From Heliocybe sulcata (Eukaryota > Basidiomycota > Agaricomycetes > Gloeophyllales > Gloeophyllaceae): 64,000 nucleotides of DNA. Under the pieces are notes generated by a model. That model did no database searches, was not told the DNA's origin, and saw only the letters and a program-made list of their open reading frames with translations. Where the stretch lies: positions 440,858 to 504,857 of the forward strand of contig ML213509.1 in assembly GCA_004369045.1 (NCBI GenBank). The letters are read 5' to 3'. Positions 22,540 through 34,557 of this stretch are shown here, piece after piece. The number at the start of each line of letters is the position of its first letter. The stretch's first letter is position 1. The translations under genes and the position numbers were made by a program.

Positions 22540-23979
22540 ATGGCACCTCCGCCTACCGACCAAATCCTCAGAGATCTATGCAGTAAACCCGAGACGCTGG
22601 AGAAAGCGCGCTCCATCATGCGAAGGGCGAAAGCAAAGACCGGGCCTGGCTCAGGATACGAGATGGGTCATGCTGCCATCGGTCTCAGTGCTATCTGCGC
22701 GTATCTCGCGTCCTTGGAGTACGTCGCGCCGGTCCCATCCTCCAAGTGGTGGACTCATACTTTTTTTGGTGCCATAGACTGGATAACGGTGATGTCAACG
22801 AAACCATGGCCCAGATCACTTCTTGTCTTGCTCCCAGAACGTTCGCCCAATGCTTGAACACAGTCCGCACCGCTCTCGCGTCATCGAGCTCAGACACGAG
22901 AAGTAAAGTTAAATATGAAGATCTCATTGCGATACACAAGGTTTTGAAAGGTGACCTTGTGGCCGGTTGGATGGATGAGGCCGAGGAGACGCTTCTGAAA
23001 AGCGGCGAAGTACGTGTCAAGACCAGAGCCGACGAAACTCTAGTCAAATGCGCAGTATTTTACTGGACTGTTCAATTACTTTCCGTTCGTGTATTATCTC
23101 CTCCAACGGCACCGTACTGAGTTGAAGCGCTGCATATAGCTTGCTCGGATCAAACCTGACCATCTCACCAAGCCGTATTCGATCGAACCTGATGATTTCC
23201 ACGACGTCGTCGAAGTCTTAAACGATGTCTGTCTCGTTGTCTCTGACCGTATCAGGGTGGAAGTGGACCGGCTGAAGGCAAGTGCGAGGCAGGTTAAGAC
23301 GAAGCAAGCTGCTGTGCCTGCAGCCACCCCGAGCCAGATGCTGGCAACCAGCAAGTTGTTGGCCAAGGCCGCCACACCGTCGAAACCGTCTCTCAAACGT
23401 TCTCTGCCTACTCCATCTATAACTGAGCCAGAATCAGTCAGTCCCTCCAAGCGCCGAGTTGCATTCGTCCCGAAGGCAGACGGAGGGGATGCGCTGCCAC
23501 AGACGCCTGCAAAGAGGCGGAGAGTCGCCATGGCATCCGCACCGATTTCCAGTGTTTCAGAAGCCTCTACGCGAGCGCCCTCATCTTCTGTACCAGCAGA
23601 CGACGAGGTCGCGACTCCCACAGTTGTTCCCCTGCCTGTTGCTTCCACTTCCTCGGTTGCTACGCCACGGCGTGGTACGAGGCGTTCCGTCAATGAGCCA
23701 GAAGCTCCCGCCTCTCAAGTGCTCGAAGAACAGCAAGAACCGTCTGATGATGAGAACGAGGAGGACCGGGAGGATGAAGGATTGTCGCGAAGCAAGCACT
23801 TCCGTACGCCCTTCATCGACCGCGGCCAGTGGTTCTCTCGAGATCCCAAAATCGAGAGGGAGTGCAAGATGGCGGAGACGTACAAGCAGAAGATGGTAGC
23901 TGTGCATGGACATCCGCTTGCACGTCTTCGGCCGGCTTTCGATTGGAAGACAGCGACTCCGGCTGCAATCTCATCATGA
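22540..23979 (+). CDS. ORC6: origin recognition complex subunit 6
   Basis: Three exons (22540-22718, 22778-23084, 23140-23979) sum to 441 residues. The N-terminal TFIIB-like cyclin folds are recognisable: ILRDLCSKPETLEKARSIMR, YEMGHAAIGLSAICAYLASL, CLAPRTFAQCLNTVRTAL, DLIAIHKVLKGDLVAGWMDE and CAVFYWTVQLL. ORC6 joins the complex that marks replication origins and loads MCM helicase. The C-terminal half is a basic, Ser/Pro-rich linker with likely nuclear-localisation pieces (PSKRRVAF, PAKRRRVAM) and SP/TP sites expected for cyclin-dependent kinase control, ending in a conserved acidic-to-aromatic tail (FIDRGQWFSRDPKIERECKM). The second intron begins GTTCGT, a weak donor, but is needed to enter LARIKPDHLTKPYS. 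The start is the first in-frame ATG. Confidence 0.85.
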
Positions 23980-24746
23980 ATGAAGTCACTACGGCGGCCG
24001 AAGTGCATGGCAGGCCTTCGCAAATCCATTCCCCCGCTCATGGCATTGCAATGCGCAGTATCCGGTCGCCAATTTCCAGCGGAAAGATGAACCCTGGAAC
24101 GAGTAGTGTCCAGCCAAGGTGATGGTAACGCCCATGCTAAAGATACCCCGACCTCGGGATCAAGGAGAACTGCAGCCATCATCAGCGTCTGTTTGATAAG
24201 GGTAAGATCCCGTAGATGTCGGTGGTGTGAGGGGGAAGGTGCTTGAAGCCCGCTTTGACGCAAGCCTGGAGTTGTATGATTCGGTCATAGTTGCTACTGC
24301 TACCGTATATACGGTATATCTTGTACATCTGAACTAATATCGCGTTACTCCGGTCTTCGCGCTCGAGTGATAACGCATAAAGGAGACGCGTCCGCACGCG
24401 TTGGCGCGGAATCACAAGGAATCAACACAGCCTAAGCCTGACGTACTTACGTCTGTGGCGGCCGTCTGCTCGTGTGCGGTCGAATTCACTTCATACGCTT
24501 CTGACAGCGACGGCGGTCCCTACGAAAGCCATGGAAGGAGCTAAGCACCTCGCAACCCAGGCTGTACGTTACTGCTTAACTGCGTGGAGGTAAGTCGGCC
24601 GCTGGGAGTTCCGCACCGGAGCTCGTGTATCATAGCGTAAGTTCGTCCTTCGCAAATCGCACCAAGGAAAGTTCAGATATATTTACTGAGCCGTATCTAG
24701 TCCGGAGCTTGACGAACCTAGTCCCTCCTCCTTCCTGTCCGCCAGC
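23980..24746. other. intergenic, no gene recognised
   Basis: Contains minus-strand open stretches (within 23990-24415) with weakly protein-like content but no motif and no convincing splice model. A 16-base perfect palindrome TACCGTATATACGGTA lies at 24301-24316. Confidence 0.4.
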
Positions 24747-26040
24747 ATGGTCTCCGTCAAGGACTCAGTCCCAGAGAATCTCAAAACCCTCTTCGACCCG
24801 ACGTCGTTGACGAAGAAGGGGCTTTGTCCAGTGACAAAGATACAGAAGCAGGACAAGAACCCATTGGAGAGCCACTCCTTATATTTCGAGATGCATGGGA
24901 CGGGTCCAGAGAAAATCCTGTTCGTCATGGGGTGCGTTGTTCGCTTGCAGAACGGATGAGTATAGGAGAGGCTGACAGGGTGTGGACACGCAGAATGAAC
25001 ACTTCGTGCTTCTCGTGGTCACCCCAGGTCGAGCACTTTGGCAAGTCATCGAAGTACACGGTGTTGGTCTTCGACAACCGGGGAGTTGGGAACAGCGATG
25101 CGCCGAGGGGTCCATACTCGTAAGTATATGCCTGTGAAACGGTTATCGCCCCGTCTGGTTCTCATCAAGTACCCTCTGCAAATCAATAGATCGAGTCAGA
25201 TGGCAGAAGACATTATTGTCTTACTTGACTACGTCGGTTGGACAGCGGAGCGCAGCATCCACCTCGTCGGGGTTTCGTTGGGCGGAATGATTTCACAAGG
25301 TATGTTCTTGCATGACTTCTCATCGGGCCCGATACTGATGGCCTCGTAGAGCTAGCCTACAGAATACCGACCCGCTTTATTTCGTTGTCGCTGGGTGTCA
25401 CAACACCGGGAGGCTGGCGTCCATGGACGAACCTGCCTGGATTGGACGCGCTGTCGTACATCTTCAAGTGGGTTCGCGTACCAAATGCTTGCTCCGTGTG
25501 CACGCATGCTTATCATACTGTATAGGGCGACATTTGAGCCGGACCTTGAGAAGAAGATCCCATACATTCTGGCCATGGGCTTTCCTAATAAGTGGCTGGA
25601 GGAAAAGGCCGAAGACGATTCACAAGGTAGAACCAACCGAGAAGTCCAGACCGAAGTCTGTATCTCCATACTTATTTACATCGCACGATACTAACCCCGT
25701 TATCCGTCAGTTATACAAACGTCGCATGGCAGTTACCCGGAAACAAACTCTCGGCGGTGCCCTATCGCAAATGGTCGCACCCCTGACGCACTACGTCTCT
25801 CCACAGCGGCTAGGTTTCATCTCAAGAAGCATACCAAAGGTTTTCATCACGACTGGCGACGAAGACATCATGGTTGCGACTCAGCTCAGCGACCGACTGA
25901 AGGACGCTATGCCGGAGGCCGAATTCTACCGATTCAAGGGCACGGGCCATGGTGTCCATGCGCAGTACGTGAAGCAGTTCAACGAGATGTTGGAGAGGGT
26001 GTGGGAGGAGGGGAAGACGCGGCTGGAGAACTCGAAGTAG
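24747..26040 (+). CDS. alpha/beta hydrolase, tandem pair 1, first copy
   Basis: Six exons (24747-24931, 24994-25119, 25190-25299, 25350-25467, 25526-25655, 25711-26040) sum to 332 residues. The alpha/beta-hydrolase order is intact: VLVFDNRGVGNSD strand, nucleophile elbow HLVGVSLGGMISQ, acid in FITTGDEDIMV and His in FKGTGHGVHAQ. No signal peptide; probably cytosolic. This is the generic epoxide-hydrolase / esterase-like fold; the substrate is not predictable. The neighbour at 26413-27790 is a clear paralogue in the same orientation, so the two arose by tandem duplication. The start ATG begins MVSVKDSVPENLKTLF, aligned with the start of the paralogue. Confidence 0.85.
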
Positions 26041-26412
26041 TTGCGGCTCTCGCATGCCACTGTTGAATCAGGATCTTAGATACCCCCTTAGACGTCCTTG
26101 ACGAAGTTCTTATGTATGTTACCGTATCTCATGACAATTTCACGATCTACGACCGACTTCCTTGTTATTTTACGAAAACTATTTCGAGAAAAGAACAAGC
26201 GGGTGCCTTCCCACCTAGCTGCGGCTGTTCCGGAAGTTGTGGCATACAGTATTCCAAATAGGACCGCGTCGAAATCGTGAATCGATTGTGGCGTCGCGGT
26301 CACGTGTGTAAAATCACATGCTCCGGCAACCCAAGCGTGTACAGGCTACCTCGGATGATCGTTGTATGCATTCCGATGGTATCCAGAAACTTGGTTCACG
26401 ACAACGACCACC
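26041..26412. other. spacer between tandem hydrolases
   Basis: Terminator of the first hydrolase and promoter of the second. No other gene seen. Confidence 0.5.
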
Positions 26413-27790
26413 ATGAGCGCGACGACGAGCGACAGCGTCCCAGAGGACCTCAAGACCCTGTTCGACCCCAAGACATGCACACGCAAAGGGCTCTGTCCGG
26501 TCACGGAGATCCGGAAGCAGGGCGAGGATCCTCTGGAGAGCCATTCGTTATATTTTGAAGTGCATGGCAGCGGACCGGAGCGGATTGTATTCATTATGGG
26601 GTGAGGCGCAGTAATCATTATGGCATCTAGTCAGAGATGCTACGACTTGCGATGTGCACAGGTTGAATAGCACAAGTTTTGCTTGGGCGCCCCAAGTAGA
26701 ACACTTCGGGCGGTTACCGGAATACTCAGTTCTGGTGTTTGACAATCGAGGGGTCGGAAATAGCGGTGTTCCAAAAGGCCCATACTCGTGCGTGATCCCA
26801 GATATCGAACGGGACCTTATTTACACGTCCTATCGCGATAGAACGAGCCAGATGGCGCAGGACGCCATCGTACTCTTGGACTACATAGGATGGAAGGAGG
26901 AGAGGAGCATACACGTCGTTGGAATTTCGTTGGGCGGGATGATTTCGCAAGGTGCGTTCGCAGGGCTTTATACGGGAAAGACATGCAGCCTAACCGTCTG
27001 TTCGACTCTCCAGAGCTAGCGACAAGGGTACCTGAGCGCATCGTATCCTTGACTTTGGCTGTCACAACGCCAGGAGGGTGGCGCCCCTTCGCTAACCTGC
27101 CAACTGTAAGCCCGGTTCACATTCCTTCCGGAAGGCCCTTCTAAGTCCTCCTGACTGAACGAAGTGGAAAGGTGTGAGCGGATTAACAAGGTGCGTTCCT
27201 TCTCGTCGAACATATCGCACATATCACCTCAATATGCTATTGCAGAGCCACATTCATCACAGATCCCGCCAAGAAGATACCAATAGTGCTTGAGATGGTG
27301 TACCCCGTGGGCTGGCTGGATCAAGTGGCGGAGGATGACCCGCTGGGACGAACAAATAGGGAGCTCCAAACCGAGGTACGTAGGAATTCTGATCTGACAG
27401 AAGGGTACTGTCCCGTCAAATAGGTGAGCAGACTGACATACATTCAAATATGTTCCACAGGCATACGCCGACCGCATGCTCGTAACCCGACCTCAAAGTT
27501 TCATCGGCGCATTCTCCCAAATGCTCGCAGGAATGACCCACCAAGTCCTCCCAGACCGATTACAATTCATATCGAAGAGCATACCGAAGGTGCTCATAGT
27601 GACGGGAGACCAGGATAACTTGGTCGACACGAGACACAGTGAGAAATTGAAGGAGTGCATGCCGGAGGCAGAGTTTGTGAGATTCGAGGGGACGGGCCAC
27701 GGTATTCATGCGCAGCAACGGAAGAAGTTCAACGCGTTGCTGGAAAGGGTTTTTAAGGAGGGCAGGGAGAAGGTGCGCGGTGGACAGTAA
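26413..27790 (+). CDS. alpha/beta hydrolase, tandem pair 1, second copy
   Basis: Seven exons (26413-26600, 26662-26787, 26842-26951, 27014-27105, 27165-27190, 27246-27375, 27461-27790) sum to 333 residues. It is a close paralogue of the 24747-26040 gene: the same blocks NPLESHSLYFE/DPLESHSLYFE, VLVFDNRGVGNSG, HVVGISLGGMISQ, VTTPGGWRPF and FEGTGHGIHAQ occur at matching positions. The triad Ser, Asp (VTGDQDN) and His is intact. Five introns sit at the same places as in the first copy; an extra intron (27106-27164) splits the block corresponding to exon 4, leaving a 26-base exon 5. The start chosen gives MSATTSDSVPEDLKTLF; an upstream ATG at 26362 would add 17 residues without a counterpart in the paralogue. 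Confidence 0.85.
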
Positions 27791-27944
27791 GACGCGATGC
27801 AGGAGGGTGATAGGCGTATATCGTGCAGGCCGTGACGGACAGTACATTTTGAATACTGGATACATATGTATACAATCGAGGGATAATCGTTCATCAATAT
27901 TACAGTCTTTCATAATTGGCTCCTGAACTCACGAAGCATGCACA

Positions 27945-28391
27945 TCACCGCTCCCTCACCATCGCCTTCAGGACCGTCCGATGCTCGCTTGGGACTGACT
28001 TGAACACCCTCTTGTCCACCGCAGGCTCTAATCGTATATTGGGCGGATAGTCCTTTCCGAGCTCTTTCTGCCGCTGCTTGAGAGCGGCCATCAAGGTCGG
28101 TCGGTCTTGGGCACGTACAGTGGGTTGTAACTGGGGAAAAACTGCAACTCGACTTTTGCTCTCCCCTGGCTCTAGCGCGGGGCCTGCGGTAGGAAATTTC
28201 GAGCGAGGCACGATACGGACCAAGCGAGGGATAGATGGGCGCATGACTGTCCCGCGTCGAGTGTAACGACGTCGAAGAAATGAACCTCCGTTGCCTGATC
28301 GGCTTTTGCCGGCTTCCGAGTCAATCTCCCAATCTCCCCAAATACGCGCCCAGTGGGAGAGAGTTATTTCTGAGGAAACCGACGATGTCAT
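27945..28391 (-). CDS. small basic hypothetical protein
   Basis: Single exon of 148 codons. The protein is basic and Pro/Arg-rich with no signal peptide, membrane span or motif that I recognise. Support comes from the uninterrupted frame, a TATATAAG about 34 bases before the ATG, and its place in a compact divergent promoter with the sirtuin. It is convergent with the second hydrolase. Function unknown; it may be lineage-specific. Confidence 0.55.
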   Translation of the reverse strand: MTSSVSSEITLSHWARIWGDWEIDSEAGKSRSGNGGSFLRRRYTRRGTVMRPSIPRLVRIVPRSKFPTAGPALEPGESKSRVAVFPQLQPTVRAQDRPTLMAALKQRQKELGKDYPPNIRLEPAVDKRVFKSVPSEHRTVLKAMVRER

Positions 28392-28424
28392 CGCGGCATT
28401 GCACTAGGCGATAGCTTATATATG

Positions 28425-28432
28425 CCATTGCA
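28425..28432 (-). promoter_or_regulatory. TATA box of the small 27945-28391 gene
   Basis: TATATAAG on the minus strand, about 34 bases upstream of the ATG at 28391, inside the 141-base gap shared with the sirtuin gene. Confidence 0.5.
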
Positions 28433-28532
28433 ATTGTGCTCTTAACGGTCCCTACCCTATTCATCCATCCTGCGCTCAATCCTCGATCCCCTCTGCAGGC
28501 TCTTCAGGCCTCGAATTCTGACAAGCTTGACC

Positions 28533-30053
<1,521 letters not shown>

Positions 30054-30356
30054 CGGAGGTTGGCCCCTGCATTCCATCATGTCTCGTCTCCTTGTTCTTG
30101 CTTATCTTTCCCTTGCTTCGAAGTTCCGCTTGTATAATTAGACCTCGAGTATGCCATTCAAGTCTGATGGACATGTAATATTATCTCACCATCGTAGCCA
30201 TATGATCCTTCGAATGCGAGACTATTTTAGGTCGAGACAAGCGGGTCGCCGCTGATATTGGCATTCGACGAGTACGATCAATTGGTACATCTATTCCAGT
30301 GCTCCATAACCCAGTGCTCACTAGCGCGCCGACGTACCTGTTGATTTGCAGAGAAG
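30054..30356. other. spacer between sirtuin and lipase-like gene
   Basis: 3' flank of the sirtuin and promoter of the next gene; nothing else seen. Confidence 0.5.
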
Positions 30357-31666
30357 ATGGACCCGAACGCCGACTCGTCTCCAGATCACTTCCTCCTGAC
30401 ACTACCGTACAAAATGGTCCAAGGCAAGGAAATCCTAGTGGACATATACGTACCGAAAAGCAATCCTGCTTGCCGAGACCGTCTCGCGTCGGTGGTATAC
30501 TTCCATGGCGGTGGCTTGACCGTCGGGAACCGGAAAGCCTGGATCCCTTTCTGGCTATTGAGTGAGCGAGACCTCCCGTTCCCGGGCATATCGCATTACA
30601 GCTTGGGACGATACTGACTGTCGTCTGCTAAGGACGGATGCACCCAGCCGGGATAGTGTTCATCTCTCCAGATGTCCGTCTCATTCCTCCAGGGACGGCA
30701 CATGACATTTTGGAAGATATCATTGACTTATTCAAGTTCCTATCGACTCAAGCAAATGACTTGATTGGTCAGAATCTTCCGGAGAGTCAAGGTAGACCTT
30801 GATGAGCTTTTGCAAGTGAAGCTGAAGCGAGTGCAAGCAGTCCGTTTAGATCCGCACACCCTTGCAGTCGTGGGTACCAGCGGCGGTAGTTTATGTGCAT
30901 ACCTCGCTGCAATGCACGCATCACCGAAACCGAAGGCCCTCCTGTCGATGTACGGCCTAGGGGGCAATTTCTTCGTAAGTAAGACGGTTTCTCCACCATA
31001 CCACGGACCCAATGCTTGCGAAGCTCACGTACTGACGAATACTTTCGGCAGGACCCTCTATACTTGACAATCAAGACAGAGCCTTTCTTTCTGGACAGAG
31101 AAATGATCGACCCAGCCGAGTATTCGCAATGGTTATATCCGCAAACGCATGTCAACGACACGGAGCCTATGATCAGTGACTCTCCCTTGGCATACCACCC
31201 ACCTACACATCCTACACCTGGCTGGCCCGCCAACCCTCGCATGCACCTGGGCCGGCTCTATATGCAGCTCGGAGAGTTTCTGGATTATTACACTGGACGG
31301 CATAATCCGAGTCTAAGCCTTGAGCTTCGGAGGGAGCTGCTGAGTGCGAATGAGGCTGACGATTTAGATGTGCGTATGAAAGAGTTGATCCCCAAAGAAG
31401 ATCTTGCCCTCTTTCCGCAACTCTATCCGAGCCCTCAGAAATGGCCTCCCACCCTGCTTATTCATGGGAAGGCCGACAGGGCGTTGAAGCTCCGGGAATC
31501 ACTTCATTTATATAGGATTCTGAAGCATGGGGGTGCAGATGTGACAATGATGGTAGTGGATGGTCAGGATCATTCCTTTGATTATCAGAAGGGCGCTGAA
31601 GAGTTGTTCGGACGTACGATCTTTGATGCAGCTGCTGAGTTCTTGGTAAAACGATTATATCCATAG
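30357..31666 (+). CDS. alpha/beta hydrolase_3 (HSL-type esterase), tandem pair 2, first copy
   Basis: Four exons (30357-30561, 30633-30791, 30838-30974, 31052-31666) sum to 371 residues. It carries the HSL-family oxyanion motif HGGG (VVYFHGGGLTVGNR, about residues 49-52), the nucleophile elbow VVGTSGGSL (Ser near 135) and a C-terminal His in VVDGQDHSFDYQ, with the acid expected in HGKADRALK. Such enzymes hydrolyse short-chain esters or lactones; no signal peptide is seen, so it is likely intracellular. The third exon is separated from the second by a 46-base intron. A paralogue follows at 32848-34299 with the same intron positions. The start is the first ATG of the frame. Confidence 0.87.
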
Positions 31667-32847
31667 TCGCATATTTGATCCATACAGCACTGCAGACGTA
31701 CAATATCGCATTAAAATGAGTCCACATTTGTCAAGCAGCGAGAAAACAGCCCGACTACTACCCGGATGTGAGGCTGAGAACTGTGGCGGGCCGACACTAA
31801 CCTTGGGGCGTTACTCACTCCCAGGCATGATATTGATAATGATATTGAGCGGAGTTTCAATCCAGAATAGGGAAGTCCACGTGGCTAATGGCGACGCGAA
31901 AAGCATCTTGCACAGAGCTTGCAGGACGTGGAGACTGTCAAAAATACCTAAAGACCTATGAATTAAGATATGGCGAGGGCTGTAATACATTTCGTGACCT
32001 TCAGCTGGTCAGCGTGCGCATACTGTGGCTGCTGTAAGAGCGACAACGTTGCTGGAGCACAGCGGATTTGCCGGACTGACTTGGATAGTTCGTACTCCGC
32101 TCAATATCATAGGTGATCCATAGGACGAGCTACAACTCGTGATAAAACAAGAGAAAAATTTGTATAGTGTTTATAGCACATTATGTATCTAATAAATGAG
32201 ATGTCTGAGGATAAAATGGGCAACAGAGCTTCATAGGAGGTATTGCACTTTCAGCCACCCCTTGATATCGAGCGGGGTTCTAACCGTGGGAAGCATCGTG
32301 TCCGCCCTCTCGCCTTCCCGCTCAGAGCACCTCGAGGAGAGTTATGGAGCACCTTTCTGGTGATATTGAATGCCAGAAACACACTGTTGTATTTAGGCAC
32401 TTTATTCCTCCCCTGGCTTTCCAGGCTCCGGCTTCTGTGAAGCTTGGGCACTGGTCTGTTGCAACCGGGTCGAAGACCGGGAGAAAAAAATGGAAATTAG
32501 GGCCCAGAAGCAAGAATTTTGGAATGTGTTGATCATATAGATTCTGAATACCTTAAAATACCATGGTATTGCGAGCTCGAAGGCGAGGTACTGAACACTA
32601 CCAGTCACATTGGACTACATCCGGATATGCCACATGGCTCTTTGAGCCAATCCCCTTTTTTCTTTTTTCTTTTTCTTTTTCTTTTTATTTTAGTGCAGTG
32701 GTATCATTATCGTGCCCTAACCTTCGTCGAAAACCTGAAAGGAGTTTATTCCCAGGGTCAGTACAGAGGCTTGGACCGGGATGGACCGGTGCATATCTGC
32801 CTCACCCACCAACCTGCACTACACGATGCTCGATACTTAACGAAATA
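31667..32847. other. intergenic with polypyrimidine tract
   Basis: About 1.2 kb without a supported gene. A long T-rich tract with regularly spaced C (units of CTTTTT) lies near 32657-32695 and ends in TTTTAG. Short open frames around 32243-32608 overlap in several frames and lack family content. Confidence 0.4.
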
Positions 32848-34299
32848 ATGCCTGCCAGCTCTGATGTTCCTAGCCATACCTGTCTGACACTACCATATAA
32901 AGGCGTAGACGACAGGCCCGTTCTCGTAGATCTTTATATCCCCTCCGCACATCTGAAACCAGCTGATGGCGGTACACGTCCCCGGCTCGCTTCAGTGGTA
33001 TACTTCCACGGAGGCGGTTTGACTGTTGGAAACCGGATATCCTGGTTTCCCCACTGGCTCCAAAGTTAGTCCCATCGTCTCTCGATATGAGAACTGTCTC
33101 GAATATATGCGTCGACTCGCGAAAACCAGCGGTCAAACAGCTTGCTTGCCCATTACTTGTCGAGATCTTACATCGTTGTGATCATCCACATTAGTCTGAC
33201 CATGCATCCAAGGACGTCTAAACGATGCCGGGCTAGTCTTCATCTCCGCAGACTATCGTCTTATCCCTCCGGCGACCGGGCATGACATCCTGGAGGACAT
33301 TATCGACTTATTCGCCTTTCTATCGACTGGTGTGAACGAGATCCTGAGCCGGAATCCTACGGACATTTCCAGTATGTCATACAAACACACGAGTAATGCT
33401 GATCCTTGATGAGCCCGTAATCAACTAGCAGTACAACTAAATCCAGACGCTATTGCCGTTGCAGGTACCAGTTCAGGTGGCCTATGTGCCTATCTAGCTG
33501 CTATGCATGTATCGCCGAAGCCAAAAGCACTCTTGTCATTTTATGGCATGGGTGGCGATTTCTTGGTGAGTACGCTGTCATGTGTATGGTAGCATGAACT
33601 GCACAGGCCCGACGAACTTCCTCTCATCGGATAAGTAAAGTCTAACGAGAAATGTAATAGACCGCGCACTACCTGACGCTGAAAACCAAGCCTTTCTTTC
33701 GAGGCAGAGAGATGCTGGACCCCGCGCCCTTCGCCCGGTTCTTGTTCCCAAGGACCCAAGCTGGAAGCCCGCCTTCGGATGCAGAGGAGGGACAGATCAT
33801 GATTAGCGACTCGCCCTTGGCATACCACCCGCCCACCTCTCCTACGCCTGGCTACCCCGCGAATCCTCGCATGCAGTTAACGCGATTATACTTGCAGCTG
33901 GGCGTCTTTCTGGACTACTATACGGGATGCCACAGTCCGAGCCTCAGCCTTCAGATGCGCGATATCTTGGCAAGCACAGCTACTGACGGCGCAGATGTGA
34001 GCAATCGGATGAAGGACTTAATACCCGATGAACATCTGTGCCTCTTTCCCCAACTCTGCTCTTCCTTGAGCGATTGGCCGTCGACATTCCTTGTACATGG
34101 AACATCCGACACGGCTGTGAAATTTGATGAGTCTACCCACCTGCACAGGATACTTCAGGAAGCTGGTGTTGACGTTACGATCAAGGTCGTTGATGGTCAG
34201 GAGCACTCCTTTGACTATCAGAAGGATGCGGAAGAGAAATTTGGGGCTACTTTATTCGACGAAGCTGTTGAATTCCTGGTCAGACGCTTGACCGCCTAG
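32848..34299 (+). CDS. alpha/beta hydrolase_3 (HSL-type esterase), tandem pair 2, second copy
   Basis: Four exons (32848-33064, 33213-33371, 33429-33565, 33661-34299) sum to 383 residues. It is a paralogue of 30357-31666: VVYFHGGGLTVGNR, HDILEDIIDLF, AVAGTSSGGLCAYLAAMH, SDSPLAYHPPT and VVDGQEHSFDYQK align block by block, and exons 2 and 3 have identical lengths (159 and 137 bases). The catalytic Ser (GTSSGG), acid (HGTSDTAVK) and His (GQEHSF) are all present. The first intron is long for this window (148 bases). Start MPASSDVPSHTCLTLPYK aligns with the first copy. It is convergent with APC2, about 260 bases between stops. Confidence 0.87.
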
Positions 34300-34557
34300 G
34301 ACTGTGAGCGCTATCGGTGGTCTACCTAGTCCGTTTGTGTATGGCAATTGTCTCTCTGAGCTAAATGCTGTTTATAACTCCTCCACTGATATTTTTCACA
34401 TAAGACAGGGATGTTCGCGGTGAGCTGCGGCATAAAGCGCAGGTACGCAGGTCTGCAATATCGACAATAATCCCTATAGGTGAAGTATAAAGCCAATAAT
34501 ACAATAGCAAAAGAAGATGACTATGGATACACGTATGAGGCCGCTGTCAGGGGTATG

